A stretch of DNA of 64,000 nt from Stygiobacter sp. (GCA_006218045.1 VBWB01000004.1:203770-267769); one strand, 5' to 3'; positions 40,767-49,405 are shown, counted from the stretch's first letter. The notes: generated by a model from the letters alone, not told the origin. Numbers and translations are program-made.

Positions 40767-42380
40767 TTATGAGCCCGAGTCGGGGCCGGCGGTCTTTTGG
40801 GTGATGCGGATGATGACGAATTCCGCCGGATAGACCGGAGCCAGGCCGATATCGATGTACAACTGCCCCAGCTGGCGGGTTTCCGGGGGGTTGTTGGAGG
40901 CATCGCAGGTGACGAAGAAGGCCTCGGCGGCCGAGGCGCCGAACAGGCCGCCCTGTTGCCACAACGTGGTCAGGAACGCCGTGATGTCGCGGGTCACCGA
41001 CGACCACAACGGTTGATCATTACGTTCAAAAACAACCCATTGCAGGCTGTTCTTCAGGCTTTGCTCCACATAGATGAACAGCCGCCGGATGCTGACATAG
41101 ATCCACTGGCTGTCCTGGGACAGGGTGCGGGCACCCCAGATGACATTGCCGTAATTGATCTGATTGCGCACGGCGTTGATGCCGTTGGGGTTCAGCATGT
41201 CCTGGTCGGAATCGGTCAGCGCCAGATTGACCGCCACCACCGAGCGCAGGGCGCCGTCATTGACGCCGGCCGGCGACTTGTAGACACCCACATTGGCATC
41301 GGTATAGGCATAGCGCCCGAGGACCGGACCGGACGGCGGAACGGGCACGTTCAGCGCGGCGATGGGATTGAATATCCACAGCCAAGGGTAATAAAGGGCG
41401 CCATAGCCGGAATTCAGCGCCGTGCCGTTGCCGCCGGTGGTTGCCCCGGCGCCGGATTTGAATGAGGTGATGCCAGACACATCCAGGCCGAAGGGCGGGT
41501 CCACGGCATAGAACAGGCTGGTCAGCCCCTCGCAGAACTGGAGGTCCAGATTGATCAGGGTTCCCTGGGCCGCCTGATTGCTCTTGTTGGAACTGTCGGT
41601 CAGGGTGACGCTGTCCGGGACGGCCAGCAGGCTCAGGCTCTGCACCGTACTCAGGGTATTGACGGAGAGCGACAACTGATTGGAAGCCGCGACGCCGCCG
41701 GTCAGGGCCTTGGGCGCCGAGGTGTTGTCCGGTCGCTTGCCGTCGCTGGAGGCGACCCGGATGAACATGGAGTTGGAATTGATCCGGGTGACGAAGCCGG
41801 GCCCGGTATCCGTGCAACCGGAAAAGGATTCCAGCACATAGCAGGATTTTCCCGCCACCGTGGTGGCTGCCAAACCGTTCTGGCGGACGAAACTGACCAT
41901 CAACTGGGTGGGCAGGTCCACCTTGGTCAGGTCGGTCACCGCGTCGATGGTGGCGGCATCCACCGCCACCTGAAGTGAGAAGATCGGCGATGGGGTGTTC
42001 GCATTTCCGCTGGTCGGGACGCTGTTGGCGATGTTGACCAGAATAGTATTGCCCCACACCCCTGGGCTGGCGGCGGTAACGGTGGTGCTCCCCAAACTGG
42101 TGGTCGCAGCCTTGCCGCTGCCGGTATCGGTGCGCACCACATAGCAGGCGGTTCCTCCTTCCAGGAAGAACTCGTAGACCGCCCAGGGGGTGAAGCCGAA
42201 CCAGATGAAGCCGCCGAAAAGCCGTTGGAACGCGTTCCAACTGGTGATCAGGGTCGGCTGATTGACCGGACCCTTTTCGGTGATGCCGACGAAAGCGGCC
42301 ACCGAGGTCGAGGCGCCCTGGATGCTGCGCGTGCTGGGCACCTCTTGGACGTAAATGCCGGGATGGGCATAGTTAGGCAC
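40767..42380 (-). CDS. Contractile sheath protein (Afp2/3-like)
   Basis: A 537-residue sheath protein. The N-terminus is AHPGIYVQEVPSTRSIQGASTSVAAFVGITEKGP with FQRLFGGF; the C-terminus is WVVFERNDQPLWSSVTRDITAFL, FGASAAEAFFVTCDASNNP and QLYIDIGLAPVYPAEFVIIRI, all defining the sheath fold. Translation starts at GTG 42380 with a perfect AAAGGAGG 6 nt upstream, fitting high expression. Only one sheath gene is present, whereas Afp has three. Confidence 0.95.
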   Translation of the reverse strand: MPNYAHPGIYVQEVPSTRSIQGASTSVAAFVGITEKGPVNQPTLITSWNAFQRLFGGFIWFGFTPWAVYEFFLEGGTACYVVRTDTGSGKAATTSLGSTTVTAASPGVWGNTILVNIANSVPTSGNANTPSPIFSLQVAVDAATIDAVTDLTKVDLPTQLMVSFVRQNGLAATTVAGKSCYVLESFSGCTDTGPGFVTRINSNSMFIRVASSDGKRPDNTSAPKALTGGVAASNQLSLSVNTLSTVQSLSLLAVPDSVTLTDSSNKSNQAAQGTLINLDLQFCEGLTSLFYAVDPPFGLDVSGITSFKSGAGATTGGNGTALNSGYGALYYPWLWIFNPIAALNVPVPPSGPVLGRYAYTDANVGVYKSPAGVNDGALRSVVAVNLALTDSDQDMLNPNGINAVRNQINYGNVIWGARTLSQDSQWIYVSIRRLFIYVEQSLKNSLQWVVFERNDQPLWSSVTRDITAFLTTLWQQGGLFGASAAEAFFVTCDASNNPPETRQLGQLYIDIGLAPVYPAEFVIIRITQKTAGPDSGS

Positions 42381-42518
42381 GATGCGCCTCCTTTGGGCTG
42401 GAGCGTGAGGGGGTTAGGTCGGACCATGCGGCGCATCGGCCCAGAGAATGACGCCAGGGGCGCCCGTTTGGCGGCATTTTTCCAGCGTTGCCCGGCCAGT
42501 CGTTACCGTCGAAGTGAT

Positions 42519-43160
42519 TCATCCCGGCCTCATCACGCTCTCGTCCATGACAACGTCGAGGACGGTGGTCGTCATTGTATCGATCCTCAGGGTTTCCGAG
42601 CGGTCGGCATGGTTTGGCGCCGAAAAGGTCAGGGCGACCACGGTCGTACCGGGCAATGTCCCGGTCAGGGCCAGGGCATAGCGACCGTCATAGGCGCTGC
42701 CGATGGTGCTGTCCCCCGGTCCGCCGGCGGTTCGGGTGGCGATGGTCCGGTCTTTACCGCCGCGACTCCGATAGCGGGCGATAATGGTGGCACCGGACAA
42801 CGGCAGGATCGCACCATCCGCCGTACCGGCGCGGACTTGGCCCCGGATCACGGTGGCCCAGGCCGGATAGGGATAGGCCGGATCAGGGTCCAGACGGCAA
42901 AGGGCGATGGCCTCGGCCAAAGGCTGGTCGGTGGTGATCGGGGCGGTCAGGCCGATCTGGCCGGGAAAAAAGCCCGGGGCCGACACCTCCACAAGGTGAG
43001 GCCCCGGCTTCAATCCGGTGAAGGCGTAGAATGCCTGAGGCTTGGCGTGGGGCAGGCAGGGCCGGCCATCCAGACGGAACCGGGCCCCGGCCCCCTCGGC
43101 CGGCTGCCGGCTATAGCCGTCGATCAGTTGGACCACACCGCTGAGGCGAACCTGGATCAT
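42519..43160 (-). CDS. Carboxypeptidase-regulatory-like domain protein of the eCIS
   Basis: A 213-residue protein with two beta-sandwich units of the carboxypeptidase-regulatory/transthyretin-like kind: VQLIDGYSRQPAEGAGARFRL ... FYAFTGLKPGPHLVEVSAPGFF, then VIRGQVRAGTADGAILPLSGATI ... SAYDGRYALALTGTLPGTTVV. It is coupled to the cap gene by a 4-nt overlap. A 138-nt gap (42381-42518) with no gene precedes the sheath start. Possibly decorates the particle end; no enzymatic residues. Confidence 0.7.
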   Translation of the reverse strand: MIQVRLSGVVQLIDGYSRQPAEGAGARFRLDGRPCLPHAKPQAFYAFTGLKPGPHLVEVSAPGFFPGQIGLTAPITTDQPLAEAIALCRLDPDPAYPYPAWATVIRGQVRAGTADGAILPLSGATIIARYRSRGGKDRTIATRTAGGPGDSTIGSAYDGRYALALTGTLPGTTVVALTFSAPNHADRSETLRIDTMTTTVLDVVMDESVMRPG

Positions 43161-43828
43161 GGCGGCAACTCCCCGCCGACCGGGCCGTGATCAGCCGGGG
43201 GCGGGGCGAAATCGCCATCGGCGCGCTCCACCATGTCGGCGGCGGTGGAAATCCCCGAAGGCAGGCGCACCGGCGACAGCCGGTACAGCTTGGTCAGGCG
43301 ATAGGATTTGCCGGGAAAGCCGGCCCAGACATCGCGCAGCACATGAAAGGATTCGGTCTCGGGGACGATATCGATGCTGGCGTTGCCGGTGGCGCGCAGC
43401 AACGGATCCGACCAGGGGCCTTCCAAGGCGGCGATGTCGTGGAACAACCGGACCAGTTTGTCCCCCAGCACCAGTTCCAGTTCCGACGATTTGCCGTAGG
43501 GCACCATCATATAAATCAAATCCACCACCAACGGCGCCGCCACGCTGGTCAACGCCGCCGGTCGCCCGTCGCCAGCGGGACGACGGGTCAAGGTGGGGGG
43601 CAGATTGCGCAGCCAGGGGTTTTGGTCGATACGGTAGAGGAACAACGACAAACGGTTATCGTCATAGCTGTCGATATCCGCCGGCGAATCAAACACCACC
43701 GCCGAATCCGCCGCCAATTCGCCGATATGGCTGCGGATCAGCCGGGCCAGGGCGCTGCTGACCCGGAAGATGACCTGCCCGGCATCGACCGGGCCGCCGT
43801 CCTCGGCGGAAAGGGGGGGCATACTCAC
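43157..43828 (-). CDS. Tube/sheath terminator (Pvc16/Afp16-like, DUF4255)
   Basis: A 223-residue protein with the DUF4255/Pvc16 N-terminal domain: VIFRVSSALARLIRSHIGEL at the start, ADIDSYDDNRLSLFLYRIDQNPWLRNL, and VDLIYMMVPYGKSSELELVLGDKLVRLFHDIAAL. In Afp16 this protein caps the distal end of the tube and sheath and fixes particle length. The start is GTG 43828 or ATG 43822. As in many eCIS loci it lies near the operon start, before the sheath gene. Confidence 0.9.
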   Translation of the reverse strand: MSMPPLSAEDGGPVDAGQVIFRVSSALARLIRSHIGELAADSAVVFDSPADIDSYDDNRLSLFLYRIDQNPWLRNLPPTLTRRPAGDGRPAALTSVAAPLVVDLIYMMVPYGKSSELELVLGDKLVRLFHDIAALEGPWSDPLLRATGNASIDIVPETESFHVLRDVWAGFPGKSYRLTKLYRLSPVRLPSGISTAADMVERADGDFAPPPADHGPVGGELPP

Positions 43829-43837
43829 CGGGCGCCC

Positions 43838-44653
43838 CTACAGCACGAACAGGGTGTTGGTGGGGCTGACGAATTGCGGCTGGGTATTGCCCACCTGTGC
43901 ATAGACGGTGACCGAAGGATCGCATTGGGTCTTGAGATAAATGTAACGCATGTCGCGGAACTGAAGGGGGGGCGTCGGTCGCCAGGTGATGAAGGCCACC
44001 ATGCTGAAATCCTGCGTGCCGCTGCCGGTGGTGCTGGTCCTGACCAGGATGCGGCGGTTGCCGTAGGACAGGGTGGACAGCGGCAGGGCGCTGCCGTCGT
44101 CGCTGTAAAGCGTGACGCCCAGCGCCTCGGAGAAATCCGGCCCCAGGGTCCATTCGACCTCACCCTCGGGGGCGCCCAATTCGATCACCACCTGGGCGCC
44201 CGGCTTGGCCCCCTTGACGGTGAACAGCACGCCGCGATTGTTCAGGATCTGCGGTGGCAGAACGGCGCTGATCCGACCGTTACGCCATTGCATCGGGCTT
44301 CCGTTGCCGAAATAGGCCAGCACCACCGCGTCGTTGTTCAAGCTGCAATCACCTTGGATGAACTTGACGTCGGCATCGACCATCAACTGCAAGGTCAGAG
44401 TGAAGTCGTTGCTGGCCGGGCCCGAGGCCGAGGTCCGCACCGACAGGAGGTTGTCGTTGAACGAGATGGCCTGAATGCAATTGGATGTCGTGTTCGGGGC
44501 GTCGGGAATGACGTCGTAGGAGAAGCCCAGGCTGTCCCCGCTGTCCACGCCCAGGCACCACATGATGCCCGGCGACGAGAAGGAGATGGTGAGGTTGGAG
44601 TTGGCTGCCACGTTGTTGAACAGCAACACCACCGGAATCAGTTGCGCGCGCAT
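43838..44653 (-). CDS. Two-domain beta-rich protein, eCIS operon (unknown)
   Basis: A 271-residue protein with no signal peptide. Its N-terminal half reads 'LFNNVAANSNLTISF...IMWCLGVDSGDS' and its second half 'LFTVKGAKPGAQVVIEL...VEWTLGPDF'. Both follow the pattern hydrophobic strand, turn with Asn/Gly, hydrophobic strand, then W-x-x-G or WC-x-G. The C-terminus (MRYIYLKTQCDPSVTVYAQVG) resembles that of the next protein. These look like copies of one beta-sandwich. It has GAGGG upstream. Function unknown; a decoration or appendage protein is possible. Confidence 0.6.
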   Translation of the reverse strand: MRAQLIPVVLLFNNVAANSNLTISFSSPGIMWCLGVDSGDSLGFSYDVIPDAPNTTSNCIQAISFNDNLLSVRTSASGPASNDFTLTLQLMVDADVKFIQGDCSLNNDAVVLAYFGNGSPMQWRNGRISAVLPPQILNNRGVLFTVKGAKPGAQVVIELGAPEGEVEWTLGPDFSEALGVTLYSDDGSALPLSTLSYGNRRILVRTSTTGSGTQDFSMVAFITWRPTPPLQFRDMRYIYLKTQCDPSVTVYAQVGNTQPQFVSPTNTLFVL

Positions 44654-44671
44654 ATCATTGCCCTCGTCCGG

Positions 44672-45313
44672 TCAGAATTCGATGGCGAAAGAGCTGAGGC
44701 CGATCAGGCTGGTCCGATCAACCCGGGTTTCCAGCGTGGCACTGGCGTCAGGCGGCAGACTGATGTGGCCGCGCAAGTCGTGCTGGAAGGTACGGACATA
44801 GATCTGAATCTGGATTTCCTGGCAGGCGGCGTTGGTCTGCAAGTACATCTCGCGGGCATTCACCAGGAAACTCGACAGATACAGAACGGGGTCCTTGGTG
44901 GTGCTGATGGACATGCCCACCATCCCCTGACCCGGCCCCTTGCACCAGATGGCCCGCTGATCCTCGCGGATGTTCAGGGTCATCTTGCTGTTGGCGCGCA
45001 GCCCCGACAGCGTGATGGTCACGGGGTGCGAGGGAACCTCGCCTTCCAGGTCGGTGGGGTCGCAGGCGGGCGGCGGTGCCGCCATGGGAACCTGGGGCTG
45101 CGTGCTGGCGACGGGCGGGGTCGCCGGGGGAGTTTCGGGAGCCGCCGGCAGATCGGATGACGCATACTCCCGCCATGGGGGCGGTGCCGGCTGCTCGGTT
45201 GCCGTCGCGGCGGCCATACCGTCCTGGAATGCTGCCTTGCCTTTCGAGTCCGTGCCTTTTCGGGCATCGGTCGCGCCGGGACGGTTACCCTTTGGATCCT
45301 TGTCGTCGTCCAT
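44672..45313 (-). CDS. Pro-rich N-terminus plus single beta domain, eCIS operon (unknown)
   Basis: A 213-residue protein. Residues 1-95 are disordered-looking: a charged start (MDDDKDPKGNRPG) then Ala/Pro/Thr-rich. Residues 95-213 hold one beta domain: VTITLSGLRANSKMTLNI, IWCKGPGQGMVGMSIS and REMYLQTNAACQEIQIQIYV, paralogous to the 271-residue protein. ATG 45313 is used (AGGA 8 nt upstream) although the frame is open further 5'. The flexible N-terminus is unlike a sheath or tube part. Confidence 0.6.
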   Translation of the reverse strand: MDDDKDPKGNRPGATDARKGTDSKGKAAFQDGMAAATATEQPAPPPWREYASSDLPAAPETPPATPPVASTQPQVPMAAPPPACDPTDLEGEVPSHPVTITLSGLRANSKMTLNIREDQRAIWCKGPGQGMVGMSISTTKDPVLYLSSFLVNAREMYLQTNAACQEIQIQIYVRTFQHDLRGHISLPPDASATLETRVDRTSLIGLSSFAIEF

Positions 45314-45323
45314 GGCCGGAATC

Positions 45324-45710
45324 CTAGGCGGTGGGGAACGGAATGAACTGGTTTCCGAGCACCAGGGAGCCCCGGCCCGAATATCCCAGGAAGGCATAAG
45401 ACGCCGTCACACTGGGCTGGATGCCTTCGACGTTGAGCGCAAGGCCGGTTCCAATGGCGGTGACCCACAGCACGAACTGCAATCCCTGGTTGGCGGCACT
45501 CGTCGGGGCTTGCCCGATGAAGGATAGGCTTGGGCCGGCAAGAGTGAGGTTGATCAGCGCCGGAGTGGCGGAGGCCGTGTAGGGCATCACCTGGAAGGGA
45601 GCGTTGCTGCTGTTCTCGAAGCTGTTCTGGTCGGTCAACCGCAACTGGGCCTGAAGGGCCGTGACGCTGGAAAACTCATAGAACTGGAACGCGATTTGAT
45701 AGCCCTGCAT
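45324..45710 (-). CDS. Small beta-rich protein, eCIS operon (unknown)
   Basis: A 128-residue protein (MQGYQIAFQFYEFSSVTALQAQL at the start, AYLGY-like AYAFLGYSGRGSLVLGNQF near the end) with alternating hydrophobic residues, no Cys and no signal peptide. GGAGTGA lies 8 nt upstream of the ATG. It lies between the first gene and the Pro-rich protein and follows a GC-rich hairpin. No family recognised; its place suggests a particle component rather than cargo. Confidence 0.55.
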   Translation of the reverse strand: MQGYQIAFQFYEFSSVTALQAQLRLTDQNSFENSSNAPFQVMPYTASATPALINLTLAGPSLSFIGQAPTSAANQGLQFVLWVTAIGTGLALNVEGIQPSVTASYAFLGYSGRGSLVLGNQFIPFPTA

Positions 45711-45782
45711 GTGCTGTCACTCCAGAAAACCGCCGGGCCTGGAAACCGCCGGGGCGGGGAAGCATGAAGCCGCCTGAACCGT

Positions 45783-45808
45783 CCTGCCCCGCGCTCTGGC
45801 GGGGCAGG
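45783..45808 (-). terminator. Intra-operon hairpin after the first eCIS gene
   Basis: Arms CCTGCCCCGC (45783-45792) and GCGGGGCAGG (45799-45808) pair perfectly around a 6-nt loop in the 122-nt gap after the first gene. No U-tract follows on the minus strand, so it could be a leaky terminator or an mRNA-protecting 3' structure. Confidence 0.45.
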
Positions 45809-45832
45809 CGGCCCGGGTCGTCGTCCGGCTGC

Positions 45833-46261
45833 TTACTGTTGATTCCAGTAGAACAGGGTCGGAGTGGCGTTCACCACCTGGGACATGGCGCCGCCGATGG
45901 AGGCGGTGACCAGAACATTGGGGTCGGCCTGGCTGGCCAGGGTCAACGTATAGATGCCATTGGTGGCCGCCAGATAGCCCTGGAGGGTGAACTGGAGGGC
46001 GCCGCCGCCGCCGCCGGCGCTGCTGGTCAGGAAGGTGACCGAACCGGAGGTGATGTTCATCTGTTGCAGCGGCAGGGACCCCGACTGCGAGGCGACCTGA
46101 ATGCCAGCCGAGGTCGAAAAGGTCTTACCGGTGCTCCAGGAAATCTTCTGTCCAGCGTCGTTGGTGGCCACGACCACGGCGACCTTGGCTCCGGGGCTCA
46201 CATTGGTGACCTGGAGGATGATGGTTTGATAGACGGTATCGGCAGTATCCTGGGTGGTCAT
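45833..46261 (-). CDS. First eCIS-operon protein, beta-rich (unknown)
   Basis: A 141-residue protein with an excellent ribosome site (GGAGAGG, 6 nt before ATG 46261); codons further upstream in frame are rejected. IILQVTNVSPGAKVAVVVATND followed by KISWSTGKTF matches the 'strand-PGA-strand-W-x-x-G-x-x-F' pattern seen in the second half of the 271-residue protein. SSAGGGGGALQFTLQGYL forms a flexible linker. There is no signal peptide. As the first gene of a ~25.7-kb operon, and set off by a hairpin, it may be made in excess. Confidence 0.6.
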   Translation of the reverse strand: MTTQDTADTVYQTIILQVTNVSPGAKVAVVVATNDAGQKISWSTGKTFSTSAGIQVASQSGSLPLQQMNITSGSVTFLTSSAGGGGGALQFTLQGYLAATNGIYTLTLASQADPNVLVTASIGGAMSQVVNATPTLFYWNQQ

Positions 46262-46587
46262 AACGAACCTCTCCATTGGTGGTGCATATCGTTGCTGTAT
46301 GCATATAAAACGCTTAATCGCTGATATACACATACTGTGGGAGTTGTCATTGCATCATTAAAAATCCAATTGGTCAATTAATATTGGGTTAAATGCCACC
46401 TTAAAGTGTGCGGCATGAGCGCGACCGCTTTTTGCCGGTCGATTCCCGGATCATCCGCAGGGGTGTGGTGTTGACCCGCATTCAGGCGTGTTGCATGAAA
46501 TTCGATTTTGGGGCGTGAAGTGGGGGCCTTTGGGCTATTAAATGTTCAGTCTTGTTTGGCCCTACTGCCGATTGGTGACGATCAACC
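46262..46587. promoter_or_regulatory. AT-rich divergent promoter region of the eCIS operon
   Basis: A 326-nt gene-free region between the eCIS operon and a divergent glycosyltransferase gene. On the minus strand TTGACC (46377-46372), 17 nt, then TGCAAT (46354-46349) form a plausible sigma-70 promoter, about 90 nt before the first gene. The -35 box lies in the near-palindrome AATTGGTCAATT (46368-46379), a possible operator. No promoter was picked for the plus strand. Confidence 0.5.
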
Positions 46588-47685
46588 ATGTCCGCCGCCC
46601 CTCATCTTTGGCTTGCCCTGTCGCCCCATGGCTACGGCCATGCCGCCATGACCGCACCGGTCATCGCCGAAATCCAACGACGTCTGCCGGCGTTGCGACT
46701 GACCATCCAGACCCAGGTCGATCCGGATTTCCTGCACAGCCGTTATCGTGACTTCAATCACGTGGACCATATCGCCGATTTCGGCTTTCATATGGTTTCC
46801 GCCACAGGAATCGACCTTGCGGCCAGTGCGCAGGGCTACCTGGACCTATGCGACCGCTTCGATGTCGAGGTCGCCGACACTGCCGCGCGGATGGCCCTGG
46901 ATCCTCCGCATCTGGTCCTGTCCAATGTCGCCTTCATTCCCTTGGCGGCGGCGGCCCGATTGGGTATTCCTGCCCTGGCCCTGTCGTCGCTGAACTGGGC
47001 CGACATGTATGCTCATTACCTCGGCCACCGCCCGGAAGCCCCCCGCGTGCTGGAAAAGTTATTTTCCGCCTATAACGGTGCCCGGGCATTTCTGCGCTGC
47101 ACGCCTAGTCAGGAGATGAGCCTGAATAATCAGGTCAAAATCGGCCCCATCGCCCATGTCGGCCAGGATCGGCGGGCCGAAATGCGACGCAATCTGGGGC
47201 AGATCGCTGCCGACCGGGTCGGACTGATCGCCTTCGGCGGCATTGGTCACGATCTGGATCTGTCGTCCTGGCCGGTCTTGCCCGGCTGGTCGTGGCTGGT
47301 GGTATCCGATGACGTTGCCAGACCCGATATAAGCCATTGGCACCATGCCGGCCTGAATTTCAGCGATCTGATCGCTTCCGTCGACGTGGTGGTGACCAAG
47401 CCCGGTTACGGCACCTTCACCGAGGCCGGCATGGTCGGAACGCCGGTTTTGTATACAATGCGTCCTGATTGGCCGGAATCCCCCCATCTGGACAATTGGC
47501 TGGCTCAGCATACACAAGCCCTGGCCACGTCTCCCGATGCCTTGACAGGGGATCTCGCCAACTTACTGCAAAAGTTGTTTTCCAAGCGAAGGCAAGGAGT
47601 TGCCGCTCCGGATGGGGTAGCCGAGGCGGCGGAAATCATTGTCGCCGAACTGGGGCGAGTCAGTGCTGTCGACATACGTAGTTGA
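46588..47685 (+). CDS. GT-B glycosyltransferase (GT28/UGT-like)
   Basis: A 365-residue protein resembling MurG/UGT-type glycosyltransferases: HLWLALSPHGYGHAAMTAPVIAEI at the N-terminus (Gly-rich acceptor loop with HGYGH), VLSNVAFIPLAAAARLGIPAL in the middle, and VDVVVTKPGYGTFTEAGMVGTPVLY at the donor site. There is no membrane segment. It is divergent from the eCIS operon and 55 nt before cutA. The substrate is unknown. Confidence 0.78.
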   Translation: MSAAPHLWLALSPHGYGHAAMTAPVIAEIQRRLPALRLTIQTQVDPDFLHSRYRDFNHVDHIADFGFHMVSATGIDLAASAQGYLDLCDRFDVEVADTAARMALDPPHLVLSNVAFIPLAAAARLGIPALALSSLNWADMYAHYLGHRPEAPRVLEKLFSAYNGARAFLRCTPSQEMSLNNQVKIGPIAHVGQDRRAEMRRNLGQIAADRVGLIAFGGIGHDLDLSSWPVLPGWSWLVVSDDVARPDISHWHHAGLNFSDLIASVDVVVTKPGYGTFTEAGMVGTPVLYTMRPDWPESPHLDNWLAQHTQALATSPDALTGDLANLLQKLFSKRRQGVAAPDGVAEAAEIIVAELGRVSAVDIRS

Positions 47686-47739
47686 TGGGTCTGAATTCAT
47701 CACGGCGCTGCATCGACTATCCTGAAGGGAGGGGAGGAC

Positions 47740-48072
47740 GTGAGTATGCGTGAACAGGCCCGGATGGTCTATGTCACCGCGCCCAGCCACGATGTGGCGC
47801 TGGCCCTGGCCGAGGCCGTGGTCGGGGAAAGGCTGGCCGCCTGCGCCAATATCCTGGGCGCGATCACTTCGGTCTATTGGTGGGACGGCAAGCTGAACCG
47901 GGATGGCGAGGTGGCCATGGTGCTGAAGACCATGGCCACGCATATTCCGGCACTGACCGAACGAATCCGCCAGCTTCACCCCTATGAATGCCCATGCATC
48001 GTCGCCATTCCCATCGATGGCGGCAATCCCGATTTTATCACCTGGATCGCGGCGGAAACGGGATCGCGTTAG
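47740..48072 (+). CDS. cutA: Divalent-cation tolerance protein CutA
   Basis: A 110-residue trimeric CutA1-like protein: ARMVYVTAPSHDVALALAEAVVGERLAACANIL, TSVYWWDGKLNRDGEVAMVLKT and HPYECPCIVAIPIDGGN are diagnostic. GTG 47740 follows GGGAGGGGAGG; an ATG two codons later is equally possible. Linked to copper tolerance in E. coli, but the molecular function remains unsettled. Confidence 0.93.
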   Translation: MSMREQARMVYVTAPSHDVALALAEAVVGERLAACANILGAITSVYWWDGKLNRDGEVAMVLKTMATHIPALTERIRQLHPYECPCIVAIPIDGGNPDFITWIAAETGSR

Positions 48073-48169
48073 AGCCGATTTCGCACGATGCTGGCCGTTC
48101 CGGCCCCACTCAGGCGCCGCGCGGGCCTTGGTGCGGATTTCAGCCTGACCCATCAGATCGAAATCCGCA

Positions 48170-49321
48170 CTAAGACGGCAGCCAGACCGAAGCGGTGGCC
48201 TGGGCGGCGATGCCTTCGCGTCGTCCGGTAAACCCCAGGCCTTCGGTCGTGGTGGCCTTGACGCTGACCCGGTCCATGGGCAACCCCAGGATTTCACCGA
48301 TGCGGGCCCGCATGGCCGGGCGGTGAGGGCCGATCTTGGGCCGTTCGCAGATCAAGGTAACGTCCACATGGACGAGACGGGCACCGAGGCCAGAGACCAG
48401 ACCAGCGGCATGGGCCAGGAAACGGTCCGAGGAGGCACCGCGCCATTGCGGGTCGGAGGGAGGGAAATGGGCGCCGATATCACCGGCGCCGATGGCCCCC
48501 AAAACCGCGTCGGTCAAGGCGTGCAGGGCGACGTCGGCATCGGAATGCCCCTCCAGCCCCTGATCATGGGGGACCGGCACGCCGCACAGCCAAACCTTGG
48601 TTCCCGGCGCGAAACGATGGACGTCATAACCGTTACCGCTGACCGTATAGCCTTGGCCGCTGAAGCGCCCTTGGGCGCGGACCAAATCCTCTGCGCTGGT
48701 GATCTTGAAATTGTCCTCGCTGCCGGCGACCAGGGCAACGCGCAGTCCGGCCTGTTCGGCCACGGCGGCGTCGTCCGTCAGTTCCCGCCCCACGGCCTGA
48801 TGATGGGCCGCCAGGATCGGGCCGAAGCGGAATCCCTGCGGGGTTTGCGCCCGCCACAATCCGGTGCGGTCGACGGTGGTCTGCACCATGCCATCGTTGC
48901 CGCGCTTCAGGGTATCGGCCACGGCGATGGCCGGCAGGGCGCCGTCATGGTCGGCCAGGGCGGCAATGACCCGCGCCACCATGCCGCAATCGGCGAAAGG
49001 GCGGGCGCCATCGTGGATCAGCACCTGATCGGGGGTGAGGGCTGCTAGACTTTCCAGCCCCAGGCGAACCGAATCCTGGCGGGTTTCGCCGCCGAAAACC
49101 GGCTCCAACAGGGCCAATCCCTTGGCCGCCATCCGATAAAGCTCCTGGTCATCGGGGTGGATGACCACTCGAATGGCCGCGATGGACGGATCGGCGGCCA
49201 GTCGGGCCAGCGAATGACGCAATACGAGGCGTCCGGCAAGGTCTTGATATTGCTTTGGAACATCACCACCGAAACGGCGCCCGCGCCCGGCGGCGACCAC
49301 CAATGCCATTGTCTTTGCCAT
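48170..49321 (-). CDS. ispDF: Bifunctional IspD-IspF (MEP pathway)
   Basis: A 383-residue fusion of CDP-ME synthase (IspD) and MEcPP synthase (IspF), steps 3 and 5 of the MEP isoprenoid pathway. IspD part: [36 protein letters not shown] and QTPQGF. IspF part (from about residue 225): [45 protein letters not shown] and [16 protein letters not shown] 49321 (after another ATG at 49324) has GGAG 6 nt upstream; the frame is open further 5'. The fusion is typical of alphaproteobacteria. Confidence 0.96.
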   Translation of the reverse strand: MAKTMALVVAAGRGRRFGGDVPKQYQDLAGRLVLRHSLARLAADPSIAAIRVVIHPDDQELYRMAAKGLALLEPVFGGETRQDSVRLGLESLAALTPDQVLIHDGARPFADCGMVARVIAALADHDGALPAIAVADTLKRGNDGMVQTTVDRTGLWRAQTPQGFRFGPILAAHHQAVGRELTDDAAVAEQAGLRVALVAGSEDNFKITSAEDLVRAQGRFSGQGYTVSGNGYDVHRFAPGTKVWLCGVPVPHDQGLEGHSDADVALHALTDAVLGAIGAGDIGAHFPPSDPQWRGASSDRFLAHAAGLVSGLGARLVHVDVTLICERPKIGPHRPAMRARIGEILGLPMDRVSVKATTTEGLGFTGRREGIAAQATASVWLPS

Positions 49322-49405
49322 CATCCACTCCGCTTTTGCCGGGCGAAGCCTAATCATCTGGCCGGCGGCTGCCAAGCACGGCCTTTTCCTGGCGCTAAAG
49401 GATGC

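Noticed and set aside
20516-46261. Reading the operon as a type VI secretion system, R-type pyocin or prophage
   Set aside because: No TssJLM membrane complex, no lysis, capsid, portal or terminase genes; instead an AAA+ ATPase, Pvc16-type cap and DUF4157 protein, which mark eCIS.
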